Source of the DNA: Chersky-265 sp035275285
Lineage (GTDB): Bacteria; Fibrobacterota; Fibrobacteria; UBA11236
Direction: 5' to 3'
Length of the DNA stretch: 64,000 nucleotides
NCBI GenBank assembly: GCA_035275285.1
Contig: DATENA010000068.1
Coordinates: forward strand, 1 to 64,000
A program made the translations under genes and the position numbers. This document shows, one piece after another, positions 63,069 to 64,000 of this stretch; position 1 is the stretch's first letter; every line of letters starts with the position of its first letter. The notes beneath the pieces are model-generated. The model did not search any database. It saw nothing but the letters and a program-made list of their open reading frames with translations, and was not told the DNA's origin.

Positions 63069-64000
63069 GTGAGAATCCTGTATTTCAACTATCAGATTTC
63101 TTCCTTCGCGTCCATCGTGCGTTCTTTGGAATATGCCAAAGGCGCCGCGGACGAAGGCCATGAGGTGGAGCTCTGCTACCTGCATCCGGCCTTCCGGCCT
63201 CCGGAATCGTATTATGATCTGATCGCGGCTTACGAATCGCCTCGTTTACGCGTCCGCTATCCCCCCCGCAAACAAGCCGCGGCCGGCGCCGTAAAGCGCC
63301 CGATCCCTGGCAAGGCCGCGGACGGGAAGCCGGATCTGAGGGCCTTGTACCGGCAAATCGCCGTCTCCCCGAGGTTCATCCCGCAAGAGCTCAAGCTCGT
63401 CGACCGATTCCGCCCGGACGTGCTGATGGCGCGTTCGGACCCGACCCTTTCCTTCATGGCGACCGCGCGACTGCGTTCTTTGCCTCTGGTCCTCGAGACC
63501 GACGGGCCGGTCGAGGAAATGGACCGATATTGGGGAGTGGACTCGAGCTGGGTGCGGCCCCTGGATTCCTGGCGCGCGCGCCGGGCCGACGCCCTGCTCT
63601 ACATCAGCGAGGCCTGCCGGGAACTATGGCTGAGCAAGCGCATCCGGAGGGAAAAATTGTTCTACACGCCGAACGCCGCCCATCCGGATCGCTTCCGTCC
63701 CCAGAACCCCTCGGTTCGCCGTGAGTTGCGGGCCAAGTTCGGACTCGACGGGAACGCCAAGGTCATCGGTTTTTCGGGGATCCTGCGCCCATGGCATGGC
63801 CTGGACAACCTCCTCGCGGCGGCGCTGCCCCTTCTCGAGGAAGACCCCGACGTGCGCATTCTCCTCATCGGCGCCGTGGACGGTCCCGGCGTCCTCGATC
63901 GCTGCGGCCTTCCCGAGGCCATCCGCAAGGAGAGGTTGGTATTCACCGGCCCCGTTCCCTACGCCCGGATGGGGGACCATATCGATTTGGCCGATTGCTT
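63069..64000 (+). CDS. GT4-like glycosyltransferase, 3' end beyond the window
   Basis: A GTG start (63069) gives an open frame to the window end, at least 310 residues. It begins MRILYFNYQISSFASIVRS, with YAKGAADEGHEVELCYLHP, and continues through PLVLETDGPVEE and DALLYISEACRELW to KVIGFSGILRPWHGLDNLL, the GT-B donor-domain opening. The end of the frame is cut inside this domain. It is probably co-transcribed with the GNAT genes, 157 bases downstream of them. Confidence 0.88.
   Translation, partial: MRILYFNYQISSFASIVRSLEYAKGAADEGHEVELCYLHPAFRPPESYYDLIAAYESPRLRVRYPPRKQAAAGAVKRPIPGKAADGKPDLRALYRQIAVSPRFIPQELKLVDRFRPDVLMARSDPTLSFMATARLRSLPLVLETDGPVEEMDRYWGVDSSWVRPLDSWRARRADALLYISEACRELWLSKRIRREKLFYTPNAAHPDRFRPQNPSVRRELRAKFGLDGNAKVIGFSGILRPWHGLDNLLAAALPLLEEDPDVRILLIGAVDGPGVLDRCGLPEAIRKERLVFTGPVPYARMGDHIDLADC

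Overview
The window is GC-rich bacterial DNA that fits a member of the Fibrobacterota or a close FCB-group relative. The evidence is two TIGR02147/DUF4423-type regulators (a family I know mainly from Fibrobacter-like genomes), a lipoprotein carrying the 'GTEVGNP' start next to one of them, several exported proteins with type IX-like C-terminal sorting domains, and carboxypeptidase-regulatory-like domains on surface proteins. Family calls are from reading the translations; no database search was run.

Layout. 1-1.8 kb: a short TIGR02147-like regulator, a lone receiver protein and an unrecognised small protein. 2.0-13.8 kb: a tightly packed plus-strand operon and the most interesting part of the window. 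In order it encodes an ECF-like sigma factor, a zincin with the HEXXGH/EEXXAD signature of M49 peptidases, a 73-residue peptide that looks like a RiPP precursor or leader, a 352-residue protein of unknown function, an 838-residue PLP enzyme of the tyrosine-decarboxylase type, a 1666-residue pseudokinase/AAA-ATPase/GAF/LytS-type histidine kinase, and a LytTR response regulator. I read it as a candidate undescribed peptide- or amine-forming system with its own sensor.

14-31 kb: a large exported surface protein, an ECF sigma factor, a TIGR02147 regulator with its lipoprotein, an extradiol (LigB/YgiD-like) and an intradiol dioxygenase that both carry twin-arginine-like leaders, a Ycf48-repeat lipoprotein, an SCP2 protein coupled to a glycogen-debranching-type enzyme, HdeD, two Phd/VapC toxin-antitoxin modules with clear promoters and palindromic operators, a receiver protein, and an ECF sigma/YCII pair. 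A degraded BrnT-like remnant follows.

32-43.4 kb (minus strand): a PhoX-like protein, a small exported protein, and two related surface proteins with the shared motif DDGFEWFGG lying on either side of a TonB-dependent receptor.

43.6-64 kb: an exopolysaccharide region. It has a heparinase II/III-like lyase, two polysaccharide deacetylases, a flippase, four glycosyltransferases (the last runs off the window), two methyltransferases, a Gfo/Idh/MocA dehydrogenase, a TIM-barrel-like protein, two acetyltransferase-fold proteins and a frameshifted secreted hydrolase. Most minus-strand genes here overlap by 4 bases or nearly touch, so they are probably co-transcribed. I saw no rRNA, tRNA, CRISPR array or insertion sequence.
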